A stretch of DNA of 64,000 nt from contig JAHBUS010000012.1 in the NCBI GenBank assembly GCA_019637955.1, positions 1-64,000 of the forward strand. The letters run 5' to 3'. The notes under the pieces were generated by a model that was not told the DNA's origin, did not search any database, and saw only the letters and a list, made by a program, of their open reading frames with translations. The stretch is from Pseudobdellovibrionaceae bacterium (GTDB lineage: Bacteria; Bdellovibrionota; Bdellovibrionia; Bdellovibrionales; Bdellovibrionaceae). How positions within the stretch are numbered: the first letter of the stretch is position 1; each line of letters begins with the position of its first letter. The position numbers were made by a program, and so were the translations under genes. Below, piece by piece: positions 24,351-33,177 of this stretch.

Positions 24351-25166
24351 ATGATTCAAGCCAAGCATGTGATGAACCTGTCCACCCCTGTTTTGAGCTT
24401 CGATGCCACCGTGGCCGAAGCTATTGAATTCATGAGAAAAAACTCGGCCGGCTTTGTGGCCGTGAGGGCCAATCAGGAGCGCTTTCAAGGCGTTCTGACC
24501 GAGGGGGGCCTGGCGCGCGTGTATTTGCGCTATCAGCTGCAGCCAGACAAAGAGGCGTTGATTCTTTACCGCGATTTGCTCGAGCCCATGCAGCTGATTC
24601 ACGAGAATGAGGTCTTTCCTGAGGTCGTGAAAAAGTTGCTCACCGCGGTGGGGCACCGGATTTTTGTGATCAACGACGCCGGCATGGTGGTGGGCTACAT
24701 CACCGCCAAGGATATTCTGCCTTACTTCACCGCGGGCGGCGGTAAGGACAAAACCAAGGATCAAACCGAATCCCTCAAGTCGGATCTTTACATGTACGAG
24801 AGTTTTTTCGACAAAAGCCCGTTTATGATGCATTCGGTGAACAAAGAGGGCGTCATCCAGATGGCGAACGAAATGCTTCACAGCGTGCTCGAGTTTCCGT
24901 ACGGGGAGTTGATCGGAAAAACGATTTTCGACTTGTACCCCAAAGAGGCGCACAAGTTCGCCGAAGAAGGGCTCAGGACGATCCTCTCGCAGGGGTATCA
25001 CAAGGTGGTGAAATCCAGCATGCTCACGAAAACGGGCAAAAGCGTCGACGTCGAGCTCGTCTCACGCGTCTTGACGAACCAATTCCAGGAGCCCATCGGC
25101 ACGATGACCGTGGCGCGCCCCTTGGAAATGGCCGTCGTTCTTAAAACACTTCGGATGTCGGAGTAA
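24351..25166 (+). CDS. CBS-pair and PAS-domain signalling protein
   Basis: A 271-residue soluble protein. Residues 1-125 hold two CBS motifs (AKHVMNLSTPVLSFDATVAE; GHRIFVINDAGMVVGYITAK), which usually bind adenine nucleotides. A PAS domain follows at about 150-265 (SFFDKSPFMMHSVNKEGVI; SVLEFPYGELIGKTIFDLY). There is no output domain, so it probably works through a partner. The ATG at 24351 is preferred over a TTG 24 bases earlier. Its 3' end overlaps the convergent nuclease gene by 26 bases. Confidence 0.87.
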   Translation: MIQAKHVMNLSTPVLSFDATVAEAIEFMRKNSAGFVAVRANQERFQGVLTEGGLARVYLRYQLQPDKEALILYRDLLEPMQLIHENEVFPEVVKKLLTAVGHRIFVINDAGMVVGYITAKDILPYFTAGGGKDKTKDQTESLKSDLYMYESFFDKSPFMMHSVNKEGVIQMANEMLHSVLEFPYGELIGKTIFDLYPKEAHKFAEEGLRTILSQGYHKVVKSSMLTKTGKSVDVELVSRVLTNQFQEPIGTMTVARPLEMAVVLKTLRMSE

Positions 25167-26076
25167 GTTCGGCCGCCGCGGGGATCGCCTCGCGCTTAAA
25201 GGCTTCGCACGCGCCGGGGTTGCGCATTTGGCCGCGCATCTTGGCGAGTTCGGTGCGGGTGATTTTCAGGGCGCGGGTGTCGCAGTTGTTTTGCGCGAGC
25301 AGGTCCGAAATTTTCTCGGTTTCGTCCGAGAACATCATCATCTTCCAGATCAATTTAATTTTGAGCCAGTTCGTCAGATAGTCGCACTGGTATTTTTGGT
25401 TCGGCGGCATGTAGTCGGCGGGACTGCGATCGCCTTTGCGCATGTTCTCGCGTCCGCTGGCCGAAATCAGGTGGTAGGTGTTGGCCAAAAAATTCGCGTA
25501 CAGACAGCGTGTCTCCGAGGTCCACTGCCAGCCGCCCGCGATGTACGCGTGCTTCAAGGGAACCATGTGATCGATTTGAATTTGCCGTGAAGAATCGAAG
25601 AGGTCGCCCGTGTAAGGGTCTTTCCAAAGTCCTTTGTCGACGATGCATTTGTTATTACCGCGGTAGGTGACGGGCTTTGAAGAGTCGCGGATCAGAACTT
25701 TGGCGCGTGTGTTGTAACAGTTGTCGTCGTCGGGATCGTTGACCCAGGCACCGAAGTGCTTGCGACGGACATAATTTTCACTGGCAACGGGGGGAGCTTT
25801 GTCGTGGTGAATCCATTTGAGAAGTGAGAGAGAGGAGGCGGCGGCTTGAAGGTCTTCGAGGAATTCGGTGTCGGTCATCAGTTCGATCGGGTCTTCCCAC
25901 TCGGCGCGTTTGACGGTCGCCGTATCGTCAAGAGTGAAATACTCAATTTCTCTTGATGGGTCGGTGGCTTTGCCCGAGAGATACGTGCGGAGATCAGAAG
26001 CGAATGCCGACGGAGCCACTAGCAGTAGTAGCCCGATGATCCAAGGAACACGAGACTTGCCGTGCAGATTGAACAT
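25141..26076 (-). CDS. Secreted HNH endonuclease-like protein
   Basis: A 311-residue exported protein (signal peptide ending VAPSAFAS). The HNH fold is visible as CIVDKGLWKDPYTG, then QIQIDHMVPLKHAYIAGGW and the Asn/His end FLANTYHLISASGREN...KGDRSPADYMPPN, similar to DUF1524/secreted nuclease groups. Several cysteines in this region could be structural. Such enzymes degrade extracellular DNA, or prey DNA in predators. Two ATGs (26079 and 26076) are possible. It overlaps the CBS-PAS gene tail-to-tail by 26 bases. Confidence 0.87.
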   Translation of the reverse strand: MFNLHGKSRVPWIIGLLLLVAPSAFASDLRTYLSGKATDPSREIEYFTLDDTATVKRAEWEDPIELMTDTEFLEDLQAAASSLSLLKWIHHDKAPPVASENYVRRKHFGAWVNDPDDDNCYNTRAKVLIRDSSKPVTYRGNNKCIVDKGLWKDPYTGDLFDSSRQIQIDHMVPLKHAYIAGGWQWTSETRCLYANFLANTYHLISASGRENMRKGDRSPADYMPPNQKYQCDYLTNWLKIKLIWKMMMFSDETEKISDLLAQNNCDTRALKITRTELAKMRGQMRNPGACEAFKREAIPAAAELTPTSEVF

Positions 26077-26299
26077 CAATTCCCCCTCGATGTCTCAATT
26101 GAACTGGTCCAGCGAACAAGATGCAAGAAAACCACGGTCAGAATTCGCTCATGACTTATGTTGTCGCAACAAGGGCATTGCGTCATGATGTTGTTTATGC
26201 AGAGTGGCAAGTGGTCCAGTTTGCTGAACAACAGGGCAAAAGTCGGCGTCTCGTTTTAAGCTTTCTTAACACATGGAAAACACTGAAGAATTGCAATAC

Positions 26300-26344
26300 T
26301 CAATCGTTTGATTAAAAATAACGTTGTCCTAATCAAATGATTGA
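26300..26344. promoter_or_regulatory. Paired operator upstream of the TetR-RND operon
   Basis: Two 15-base arms in inverted orientation, TCAATCGTTTGATTA at 26300-26314 and TAATCAAATGATTGA at 26330-26344, match in 14 of 15 positions and are 15 bases apart. Each arm is itself near-palindromic. They end 15 bases before the TetR ATG, so this is the likely autoregulatory operator. The surrounding 26080-26359 gap is AT-rich and otherwise holds no convincing gene. Confidence 0.82.
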
Positions 26345-26359
26345 ATTAATCTGAGTCCC

Positions 26360-27055
26360 ATGACCGATACCAAAAAAAACGACAAGGTTGAAGCTGTGGA
26401 CGTCGTGCACGCGCCTGAGGTTGCGCCCTCGGATCTTGAGGGGAACGCGCGCGAACGTCTGAAGGAAGTGGCGATTCGACTTTTCGCCCAGAGTGGGATT
26501 GACGGCGTGAGCACGCGCGATATCGCGCGCGAAGCGAACGTGAACATCAGTCTCATCAGCTATTACTTCGGCGGCAAAGAAGGCCTCTATAAGACCGCCG
26601 TTCTCGAGTACGCGCAGCTGGCGGTTGGTGACCTCACTCAGCTGATGGATTCGTACCACGCCGATTCGCTGAACAAAGCCGACTACATGAAACTCATGCG
26701 CGGGATCATCACGGGAATCATTCAGTTCAAGCTGCGTTCTCCGCAAATGAGCGAGTTGATGATGCGCGAGATTTTGGCGGGACTGCCGCACATGCGTGAA
26801 ATGTACGCGACGCTCTTTAACACGGTCGCTATTCGCATCATGGACATCTTCGCGGTCGCTCAGAAAAAGGGGATCGTGCGCGCCGATGTGAACGGCCACA
26901 CCTGGCTTTTCGCGATCATGCATTCGATGGACTCTTACTTTTTCGCCTCGAAGTGCGGAACGCCGTTCACCGACAAGTCCTACAAAATTCCAGAAGAAAA
27001 AGACCTTTTTATTGATCAACTGATGAAGATCTTCGTTGAAGGAGTGATGAAATGA
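26360..27055 (+). CDS. TetR-family regulator of the RND efflux operon
   Basis: A 231-residue regulator. A charged N-terminal extension of about 30 residues precedes the HTH (RERLKEVAIRLFAQSGIDGV; TRDIAREANVNISLISYYFG), and the C-terminal region (MSELMMREILAGLPHMREMY) resembles the CecR/CerR-type ligand domain. Its stop overlaps the TolC-like gene's start (ATGA at 27052-27055), so it is cotranscribed with the pump. It should repress the operon at the dyad just upstream and be released by a pump substrate. Confidence 0.92.
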   Translation: MTDTKKNDKVEAVDVVHAPEVAPSDLEGNARERLKEVAIRLFAQSGIDGVSTRDIAREANVNISLISYYFGGKEGLYKTAVLEYAQLAVGDLTQLMDSYHADSLNKADYMKLMRGIITGIIQFKLRSPQMSELMMREILAGLPHMREMYATLFNTVAIRIMDIFAVAQKKGIVRADVNGHTWLFAIMHSMDSYFFASKCGTPFTDKSYKIPEEKDLFIDQLMKIFVEGVMK

Positions 27056-28485
27056 AATCGCATCTCGCCTTGAGCCTCGTTCTGCTTGTGGCCCCCGTGA
27101 TGGGCACCGCGATGACGCTCGAGGAGTACTTGGCCCAGGTTCGCGCCAAACACCGCGGCCTGCAATCTTTGGACGCGTCCAGGGACGCCGCCACCAACCG
27201 CCGCGAAGCGGGAGATATCGGGCTCTCGCCCGTGCTCACGTTCAAAGCGACTTCGCTCGATGACAAAAAGCCCCAGAATTTGGGCGCCTTCGTCGTCGAT
27301 CGCAATGAGGTGATGGATTATTCGCTGGGTTTGGGCAAGACCTTCACCACCGGCACCACCGCGCAGGTCACGGCCAATACCAATGAAACCAAGCTCACGG
27401 GCCGCAATCTCGGCACCACGCCTCCGCAAGGGATCAGTCAGACCCTCGGAACGGGGAGTTTGGGGCTTTCGTTGTCGCAGTCGCTCTGGAAGGGCGGCTT
27501 TGGCAGCAACGTGCGCCTCCGCCAAGAGCGCGAACTGCAAATCGAACGCACCGAGAAGCAGTCTTACGACCTTCAGGCCCAACAAATTTTGATCCAAGCC
27601 GAGTCGGCCTACTGGGATGCGCTCTTTCAGCGCGACGAGCTCAAGCTCCGTCAAGACTCGCTCGAGCGCGCCCGCCGCATCGAGAGTTGGGTGAGGCGCC
27701 GCGTGTCGAACGGGATCGGCGACGACGCCGACTCGTTTACGGCGCAAGGCCTGGTGGCCGGACGCGAACTTCAGCTCTTGATCGCGCAAGACGACATGGT
27801 CGCGGTCGAAAGACGCCTGCGCGACATTCTCGAGCTTCCGGATTCGGAGCCACTGCCGCCCTTGAGCGGAACGCTGACCGGTCAGCGCCGCTTGGATCAA
27901 ATGTCTCAAGGACGCGAAGGGCGTAAGATCCGCCTGGATTCGTACCTCGCGGTTCTCGAGGCCAAAACCAAGGCGATTGTCGCCGACGAAATCGAAGACA
28001 GCTACAAACCCGATCTCGTGCTGGAAGGCGCTTACCGCACCAACTCGGCCGAGCCGACGATGAGCGAAGCTTCGACCAAGATGGCCGAGAATGACAAGCC
28101 CACGCAGTCGATCGGCTTGAAGCTGGTTTGGCTGCTGGATGGCGACGTGAAAAATGCCGCGCGCCGCACGGCCAAGTCCGAAGCTCTGGCTTCGGCTCTT
28201 AAAAAAGAGCGCCAATTGCTCGAGAGCGATTCGGCCTGGGCCGAGCTCAACCGCCGGCATGGCGAGCTGACCAAAAAAATCCAAGCCGCCAAAATCGCGA
28301 GCGATGTGCAAACCAAAAAGGCCTCCGCCCAGCGTGACAAATTGAACAAAGGACGCGCGATCACCTCGGACGTGATCACGGCCGAGCAGGACGCCGCCGA
28401 GGCTCTCTCGACCTTTATTCGCCTGCAAGCAGAACAACGTAAACTTGAAGCCCAAGGTCGCCTGTTCGTGACCTTCGAGGAGTGA
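27052..28485 (+). CDS. TolC-family outer-membrane efflux protein
   Basis: A 477-residue OEP with signal peptide (MKSHLALSLVLLVAPVMGTA). It has the two-fold helical repeat of TolC (LQAQQILIQAESAYWDALFQ and a later SDVITAEQDAAEALSTFIRL) and short barrel strands (GSLGLSLSQSLWKGGF). It forms the outer-membrane tunnel of the tripartite pump whose RND subunit follows four bases later. Its start overlaps the TetR stop. Confidence 0.92.
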   Translation: MKSHLALSLVLLVAPVMGTAMTLEEYLAQVRAKHRGLQSLDASRDAATNRREAGDIGLSPVLTFKATSLDDKKPQNLGAFVVDRNEVMDYSLGLGKTFTTGTTAQVTANTNETKLTGRNLGTTPPQGISQTLGTGSLGLSLSQSLWKGGFGSNVRLRQERELQIERTEKQSYDLQAQQILIQAESAYWDALFQRDELKLRQDSLERARRIESWVRRRVSNGIGDDADSFTAQGLVAGRELQLLIAQDDMVAVERRLRDILELPDSEPLPPLSGTLTGQRRLDQMSQGREGRKIRLDSYLAVLEAKTKAIVADEIEDSYKPDLVLEGAYRTNSAEPTMSEASTKMAENDKPTQSIGLKLVWLLDGDVKNAARRTAKSEALASALKKERQLLESDSAWAELNRRHGELTKKIQAAKIASDVQTKKASAQRDKLNKGRAITSDVITAEQDAAEALSTFIRLQAEQRKLEAQGRLFVTFEE

Positions 28486-28489
28486 TTTT

Positions 28490-31400
28490 ATGAATTTGGC
28501 AGGACTCTCCATCAAACGTCCGATTTTCATCACATGCATCGTGCTCCTCATGCTGGTGCTCGGCGGGATGAGCATGAAGCGCATGAGCGTGGATTTGTTT
28601 CCGGACGTGACCTTCCCGATCGTGTTCGTGCAGTCGATTTATCCCGGCGCTTCGCCGGTGGACATGGAAAAACTCGTTTCAAAACCGATCGAGGACGAGC
28701 TCGGCTCGCTCTCGGGTTTGGACACCATGTCGTCGACCAATGCCGAGTCGGTTTCGTACGTCATCCTCAAATTTAAACTCGGGACCGACATCAAGGATGC
28801 CGAACAGCAGGTGCGCCAGCGCATCGGCAACATCCGTAAAAATCTGCCGGACGAGCTCGAAGAACCCGTGATCCGCCGCTTCGACCCCGCCGATCAGGCC
28901 GTGGTGCAACTCGCGGTGGTGTCGGATTTGGATCCGGCCGAGCTCTATGACGTGACCAATGAGATCATCAAACCCAAGTTCGAAACCGTGAACGGCGTTG
29001 GCCAGGTGCTGGTCGTCGGCGGAACGAAAAAAGAAATTCAGGTTTTGGTCGACAAGAACAAACTGCAAGAGCGCCGTCTATCGCTTTTGCAGGTGTCGGA
29101 CCGGATCCGTAGCACCTCGAAGGACGTTCCGGTCGGCAAGCTCGATTCGGGAGATCAGGAGATGGTCTTCCGCGCGACGGGTGAGTTCGACAAGGTCGAC
29201 ACGCTGAAAACCGTGAACGTGAACTTCTTCGGCTCGGACCAAGCGGTCGCTTTGAATACGATCGCCGAAGTCAAAGAAGGTCTGGAGGAGAAAAAATCGA
29301 TCGCGACCGTGATGCTTCGCGAAGAGGGTTTTAAGAAAACACCCTCCATCTTTTTGTCCGTCTTTAAGCAGTCGGGTTCGAACACCATCGACGTGGTCGA
29401 CACCTCGCTCAAACGTCTGCCCGAAGTGAATAAAATGCTTCAAGACCGCGGCATCAAAGCCGAGGTTAAAACCGTGCGTGAAAATGCGCGTCCCATCCGC
29501 TTGAACGTCGCCGATGTCCAAGAGTCGATCCTGATCGGGATCATTCTTTGTATCATCGTCGTGTTCTTCTTCTTGGGTTCGGGGCGCTCGACCTTCATCA
29601 CCGCGATGGCGCTGCCGAACTCCCTGCTCGGCGGGTTTGTCATCATGTACTCGATGGGCTTTACCATCAACATCCTGACGCTCTTGGCGCTGTCGCTGGC
29701 GGTCGGGCTGCTCATCGATGACGCGATCGTGGTGCGGGAAAACATCTTCCGTCACTTGGAAATGGGAAAAACGCCCGTCCAGGCCGCGCTCGAAGGAACC
29801 AAAGAGGTCGCCATGGCGGTCATCGCCACGACGCTGGTTGTGATTTCGGTGTTCGGTCCCATCGCCTTCCTGTCGGGGATCGTGGGGCAATTCTTCAAGC
29901 AGTTCGGACTGACGGTCGTCTTTACGATGCTGATTTCGCTCTTTGATGCGTTCACCGTGGCGCCGATGCTCTCGGCCTACATGGCCACCAAGCACGAGAA
30001 GAACGAGGGCAAGAGTTTCATCGGCCGCATGCTGCTGGCCTTTGACCGCTTCCAAACTTGGCTCGAGAACATCTACGAGTCGTCTTTGAAGTGGGTGCTC
30101 GTGCACCCCAAGACGGTCTTGGCACTGGGTCTGGGCTCGTTTGTTGGGGCCGTGATGCTCGCGCGCTTCATCCCCGCGACCTTCTTGCCCGCGCAGGACA
30201 ACGGGGAGTTCATCGTGAGCATCGAGAAGCCTGTTGGTTCCTCGCTCGAGGCCACCGGCGCGTTTATGCTCAAGGTTGAACAGATCTTGAAGGACAACCC
30301 GACCGTTGATTTGATCGCCTCGACCGTGGGATCTACCTCGGGTCAGAGCGAGTCGAACAAAGGCTCCTTCTACGTTCGGTTGGTGCCCAGCAAGCAGCGC
30401 AAGCTCAACACCACCGGCGTGAAAGAAGAGCTGCGCAAGACGTTCGAGCCCTTGCAGAAAGAAGCGATTCTGCAAATTGGCGATATCAACATCGGCGGGA
30501 ACGCCGACAAGATCCTCAACTTGAACTTGGTCGGTGACGATCTCGAAGTGCTCAGCGCCTACGCCGACAAGCTCGTGGCCCGGGTGAAGCAGGTTCCGGG
30601 TCTCGTGGACGTGGACACCAACTACCGCAAAGGCAAGCCGGAGTTCCATGTCGACTTTAAACGCTCGCAGTCGGAGTCGCTCGGGGTTTCGACCGTGACC
30701 GCGGGTGCGGAGCTCCGCGCGCGTGTTGAGGGCGTGGTGGCCGGCACCTACCGCCGCAACGGGATTGAGTACGACATCCGCGTCCGGCTGCGCGATGAAG
30801 ACCGCGACTTGCGCAAGCAGTTTGCGACCACCACCGTGCCGAACACGAACTACAACCAGATTCCTTTGGCGAAAATCGCCGACGGCGTCGAGGCCAAGGG
30901 TTATTCGCAGATCAACCGTCAGAACAAGGCCCGTTACATCAACGTGGGCGGAAACTTGGGAGCCGGCGGATCGCTCGGAAACGTCATGGCCGACATCGAG
31001 AAGATTTTGAAAACCGAACCCGAGTACGCACCGCCCGCGGGCGTGAGCTACAAGTTCTTCGGTCAGGCCGAGGACTTCAAGGAACTCATGCAGAACATGG
31101 TTATGGCGATGCTCCTGGGCGTGCTGTTCATCTACCTGGTCTTGAGTTCGCTGTACGAGAGTTTCGTGACGCCGATCACGATTCTGCTCGCGCTGCCGCT
31201 GGGCGTGTCGGGGGCTTTGGTTGCGCTGCTCGTGACCGGTAAAACGCTGGATCTGTTTTCGATGATCGGGTTCGTCATGCTCCTCGGGGTCGTGGCGAAA
31301 AACTCGATCCTGCTCGTGGATTACGCCAAGCAGTTGACCGACGGCGGAATGAACCGTGCTGAGGCTTTGATCAAATCGGGCCGCACGCGCCTGCGTCCGA

Positions 31401-31681
31401 TTTTGATGACGAGTTTCGCGCTGATCGGCGGGGTTATCCCGATCGCCATCGGTTTGAACGAAGCCTCGGCTCAGCGAACCTCGATGGGGGTTGCGATCAT
31501 CGGCGGTTTGATCAGCTCGACGCTGCTCACGCTGCTCGTGGTGCCGGCGGCCTACGGTTACATCGATGATTTCCGTCTTTGGTCGGCGCGTCTGGTGCTG
31601 CGCCTGCGTGATGGCAAGCCCAGTCCTGCGGCCGCGCACCACGGGCCGGCGAGCGTTGATCAGATGGCCGGACCGAAATAA
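28490..31681 (+). CDS. RND-family efflux transporter (AcrB/HAE-like)
   Basis: A 1063-residue inner-membrane pump of full length. The first helix begins MNLAGLSIKRPIFITC and the porter domain VFVQSIYPGASPVDMEKLVS. The proton-relay aspartates in helix 4 are present (VGLLIDDAIVVREN), and the second half repeats the fold (LLGVVAKNSILLVDYAK). It exports drugs, lipophilic compounds or metabolites using proton motive force. The operon has regulator, outer-membrane protein and pump but no membrane-fusion protein gene, which a tripartite pump needs. A large hairpin terminator follows inside the next, opposite gene. Confidence 0.96.
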   Translation: MNLAGLSIKRPIFITCIVLLMLVLGGMSMKRMSVDLFPDVTFPIVFVQSIYPGASPVDMEKLVSKPIEDELGSLSGLDTMSSTNAESVSYVILKFKLGTDIKDAEQQVRQRIGNIRKNLPDELEEPVIRRFDPADQAVVQLAVVSDLDPAELYDVTNEIIKPKFETVNGVGQVLVVGGTKKEIQVLVDKNKLQERRLSLLQVSDRIRSTSKDVPVGKLDSGDQEMVFRATGEFDKVDTLKTVNVNFFGSDQAVALNTIAEVKEGLEEKKSIATVMLREEGFKKTPSIFLSVFKQSGSNTIDVVDTSLKRLPEVNKMLQDRGIKAEVKTVRENARPIRLNVADVQESILIGIILCIIVVFFFLGSGRSTFITAMALPNSLLGGFVIMYSMGFTINILTLLALSLAVGLLIDDAIVVRENIFRHLEMGKTPVQAALEGTKEVAMAVIATTLVVISVFGPIAFLSGIVGQFFKQFGLTVVFTMLISLFDAFTVAPMLSAYMATKHEKNEGKSFIGRMLLAFDRFQTWLENIYESSLKWVLVHPKTVLALGLGSFVGAVMLARFIPATFLPAQDNGEFIVSIEKPVGSSLEATGAFMLKVEQILKDNPTVDLIASTVGSTSGQSESNKGSFYVRLVPSKQRKLNTTGVKEELRKTFEPLQKEAILQIGDINIGGNADKILNLNLVGDDLEVLSAYADKLVARVKQVPGLVDVDTNYRKGKPEFHVDFKRSQSESLGVSTVTAGAELRARVEGVVAGTYRRNGIEYDIRVRLRDEDRDLRKQFATTTVPNTNYNQIPLAKIADGVEAKGYSQINRQNKARYINVGGNLGAGGSLGNVMADIEKILKTEPEYAPPAGVSYKFFGQAEDFKELMQNMVMAMLLGVLFIYLVLSSLYESFVTPITILLALPLGVSGALVALLVTGKTLDLFSMIGFVMLLGVVAKNSILLVDYAKQLTDGGMNRAEALIKSGRTRLRPILMTSFALIGGVIPIAIGLNEASAQRTSMGVAIIGGLISSTLLTLLVVPAAYGYIDDFRLWSARLVLRLRDGKPSPAAAHHGPASVDQMAGPK

Positions 31682-31708
31682 GGATCCTCGGCGCGGCCGG
31701 AGCCGCGC

Positions 31709-33166
31709 TTATCGAGGCTTCACCGTTTTCAAGTCTGTTAAAGCTCGAAGAGATCGGATCTCTTCGAGCTTTTTGTTGTAGGGTCCCCAGTCGTCCTTCT
31801 GATCAATGGGTTTCCAGAGCGACTCAATCTCGTCGATCAAAAGCGTGACGGGGTCTTTTCGCGTCAAGGCGGGGTGCGAGCCGCGTGCGCTCGAGTCGAT
31901 CTCAAAAGACGAGATTAAAGCCGTAAGGGCCTGCCCCTCGGGCGTTTCGACGTAAAGCGAGTTTTGCGGCGAAAGTCTCCAGGCCTCATGATCATCCGTG
32001 CGCCGGAAGAAATCAAAGAAGGTGCGTTCAAATCCGACGGGGTGGGTTTCCATGAAGTGGAAGAAGGTCCGTAATAGACCGACGTCGTCCGTTTGGCCTT
32101 TGGATCTCAGGTTCAGCTTGTGCATGAACATGTGCTGGATGCTGTCCGAGAAGACCTCGCCAAAGTCGGCCAGGGTCTCTTCGGTCGCAAGCCCTGGAGC
32201 CGCGATCTGAAGGCTCTCGCCCAAGCGCTGAAGGGCCCACATCACCATGTGCGGCTGGCGGCCGTAAGCGTACAGACCTTGATGGTCAAAATAGGCGGCG
32301 GTGAAGTCGGGGTCGTAGTTCGGTAAAAACCGGTACGGGCCGTAGTCAAAGGACTCGCCGGTGATGTTGAGATTGTCGGTGTTTAAAACACCATGAACGA
32401 ATCCGGCCATCATCCACTGCGCGGTCAGGTGCGCGAGGCGGTGACTCACGTTCTTGAGAAACTGCACCGCCAGCAGGTCCAAACTTTCGTTGGGATCGAG
32501 CTCGGTGATCAAGTGGCGGGCCGAGTATCGAAGTAGGGTCTCGATCGCCTTTTCATTTTTAAAATAGGCCAGACGCTGGAAGGTGCCGATGCGCACGTGC
32601 GAGTGGCTGAAGCGCGTGAGAACGGCGGACCGCGTGGGTGAGGGCTCATCGCCGCGGGTCAGCTTCTCGCCAGTTTCAAAGAAGCTCCACGTGCGGCTGG
32701 TGTTCACGCCCATCGCATCCAGAAGTTCGGTGGCGAGCGATTCGCGGTAGGCCCCTTTGAGGGTGAGGCGGCCATCGCCCCGGCGTGAGTAGGGCGTGGT
32801 GCCCGACCCCTTGGTGCCGAAGTCCCAGAGTTTTCCGTTCCAAAGCACCTGAGCGTAGGTAAAGCCGCGTCCATCACCGAGATCGGGATTGTAGTGGGTG
32901 AACTGATGGCCGTGGTAGCGCAGAGCCAGAGGTGCGGGAAGGCTTGAAGCAAAAGGTTTAAATTCCTGAAACCGCAGCCGTTTTTCTGCATCGAAGGAGA
33001 ACTCTTTGCTCCACCCCAGCGCGTGAACGAGGGGCTCGTTCCAGTACCGCAGCTGACTTTCGGGAAAGCGGGCGGGTTGGGCGGGATCATAGAACTCGTC
33101 TCCCAATTCGAGGAGATTTTTGCAGAGCAGGGCCTTGGCGTTGACAGAATCGGAGGGCTGGTTCAC
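31709..33166 (-). CDS. selO: SelO-family protein adenylyltransferase (UPF0061/YdiU)
   Basis: A 485-residue SelO pseudokinase, which transfers AMP from ATP to protein hydroxyls. Family landmarks are RYHGHQFTHYNPDLGDGRG, GTKGSGTTPYSRRGDGRLTL, GAYRESLATELLDAMG, SHVRIGTFQRLAY and FVHGVLNTDNLNITGESFDYGPY (given here in part). The C-terminus ends TDLKTVKPR without the CxxC/CxxU seen in E. coli and eukaryotic SelO. The GTG start at 33166 leaves only 11 bases to the divergent MerC gene. Its last approximately 65 bases carry the terminator of the RND operon. Confidence 0.94.
   Translation of the reverse strand: MNQPSDSVNAKALLCKNLLELGDEFYDPAQPARFPESQLRYWNEPLVHALGWSKEFSFDAEKRLRFQEFKPFASSLPAPLALRYHGHQFTHYNPDLGDGRGFTYAQVLWNGKLWDFGTKGSGTTPYSRRGDGRLTLKGAYRESLATELLDAMGVNTSRTWSFFETGEKLTRGDEPSPTRSAVLTRFSHSHVRIGTFQRLAYFKNEKAIETLLRYSARHLITELDPNESLDLLAVQFLKNVSHRLAHLTAQWMMAGFVHGVLNTDNLNITGESFDYGPYRFLPNYDPDFTAAYFDHQGLYAYGRQPHMVMWALQRLGESLQIAAPGLATEETLADFGEVFSDSIQHMFMHKLNLRSKGQTDDVGLLRTFFHFMETHPVGFERTFFDFFRRTDDHEAWRLSPQNSLYVETPEGQALTALISSFEIDSSARGSHPALTRKDPVTLLIDEIESLWKPIDQKDDWGPYNKKLEEIRSLRALTDLKTVKPR
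31741..31775 (+). terminator. RND-operon terminator inside the 3' end of selO
   Basis: A perfect 15-base inverted repeat, AAGCTCGAAGAGATC and GATCTCTTCGAGCTT, with a single base between the arms and a run of T's on the plus strand. It follows the RND gene by about 60 bases and is coding sequence for the last residues of SelO on the other strand. A shorter hairpin GCGCGGC-CGGA-GCCGCGC at 31691-31708 lies between the two stops. Confidence 0.85.
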
Positions 33167-33177
33167 AAGTTGGGTCT

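Noticed and set aside
23451-25001. The protein-glutaminase gene extended to an ATG at 25001.
   Set aside because: The signal peptide and ribosome site are at 24233. The upstream part is antisense to the CBS-PAS gene.
26121-26315. A 64-codon plus-strand frame before the TetR gene.
   Set aside because: It has no ribosome site, overlaps the operator region and its product is unlike any family. It is more likely non-coding promoter DNA.
27016-28584. A 522-codon minus-strand open frame.
   Set aside because: It is a shadow of the TolC-like gene and runs across the operon's gene junctions. No domain was recognised.
29078-31642. An 854-codon minus-strand open frame.
   Set aside because: It is antisense to the RND pump, has no ribosome site and encodes an Arg/His/Asp-rich product with no recognisable domain. 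It is a GC-rich shadow of the real gene.
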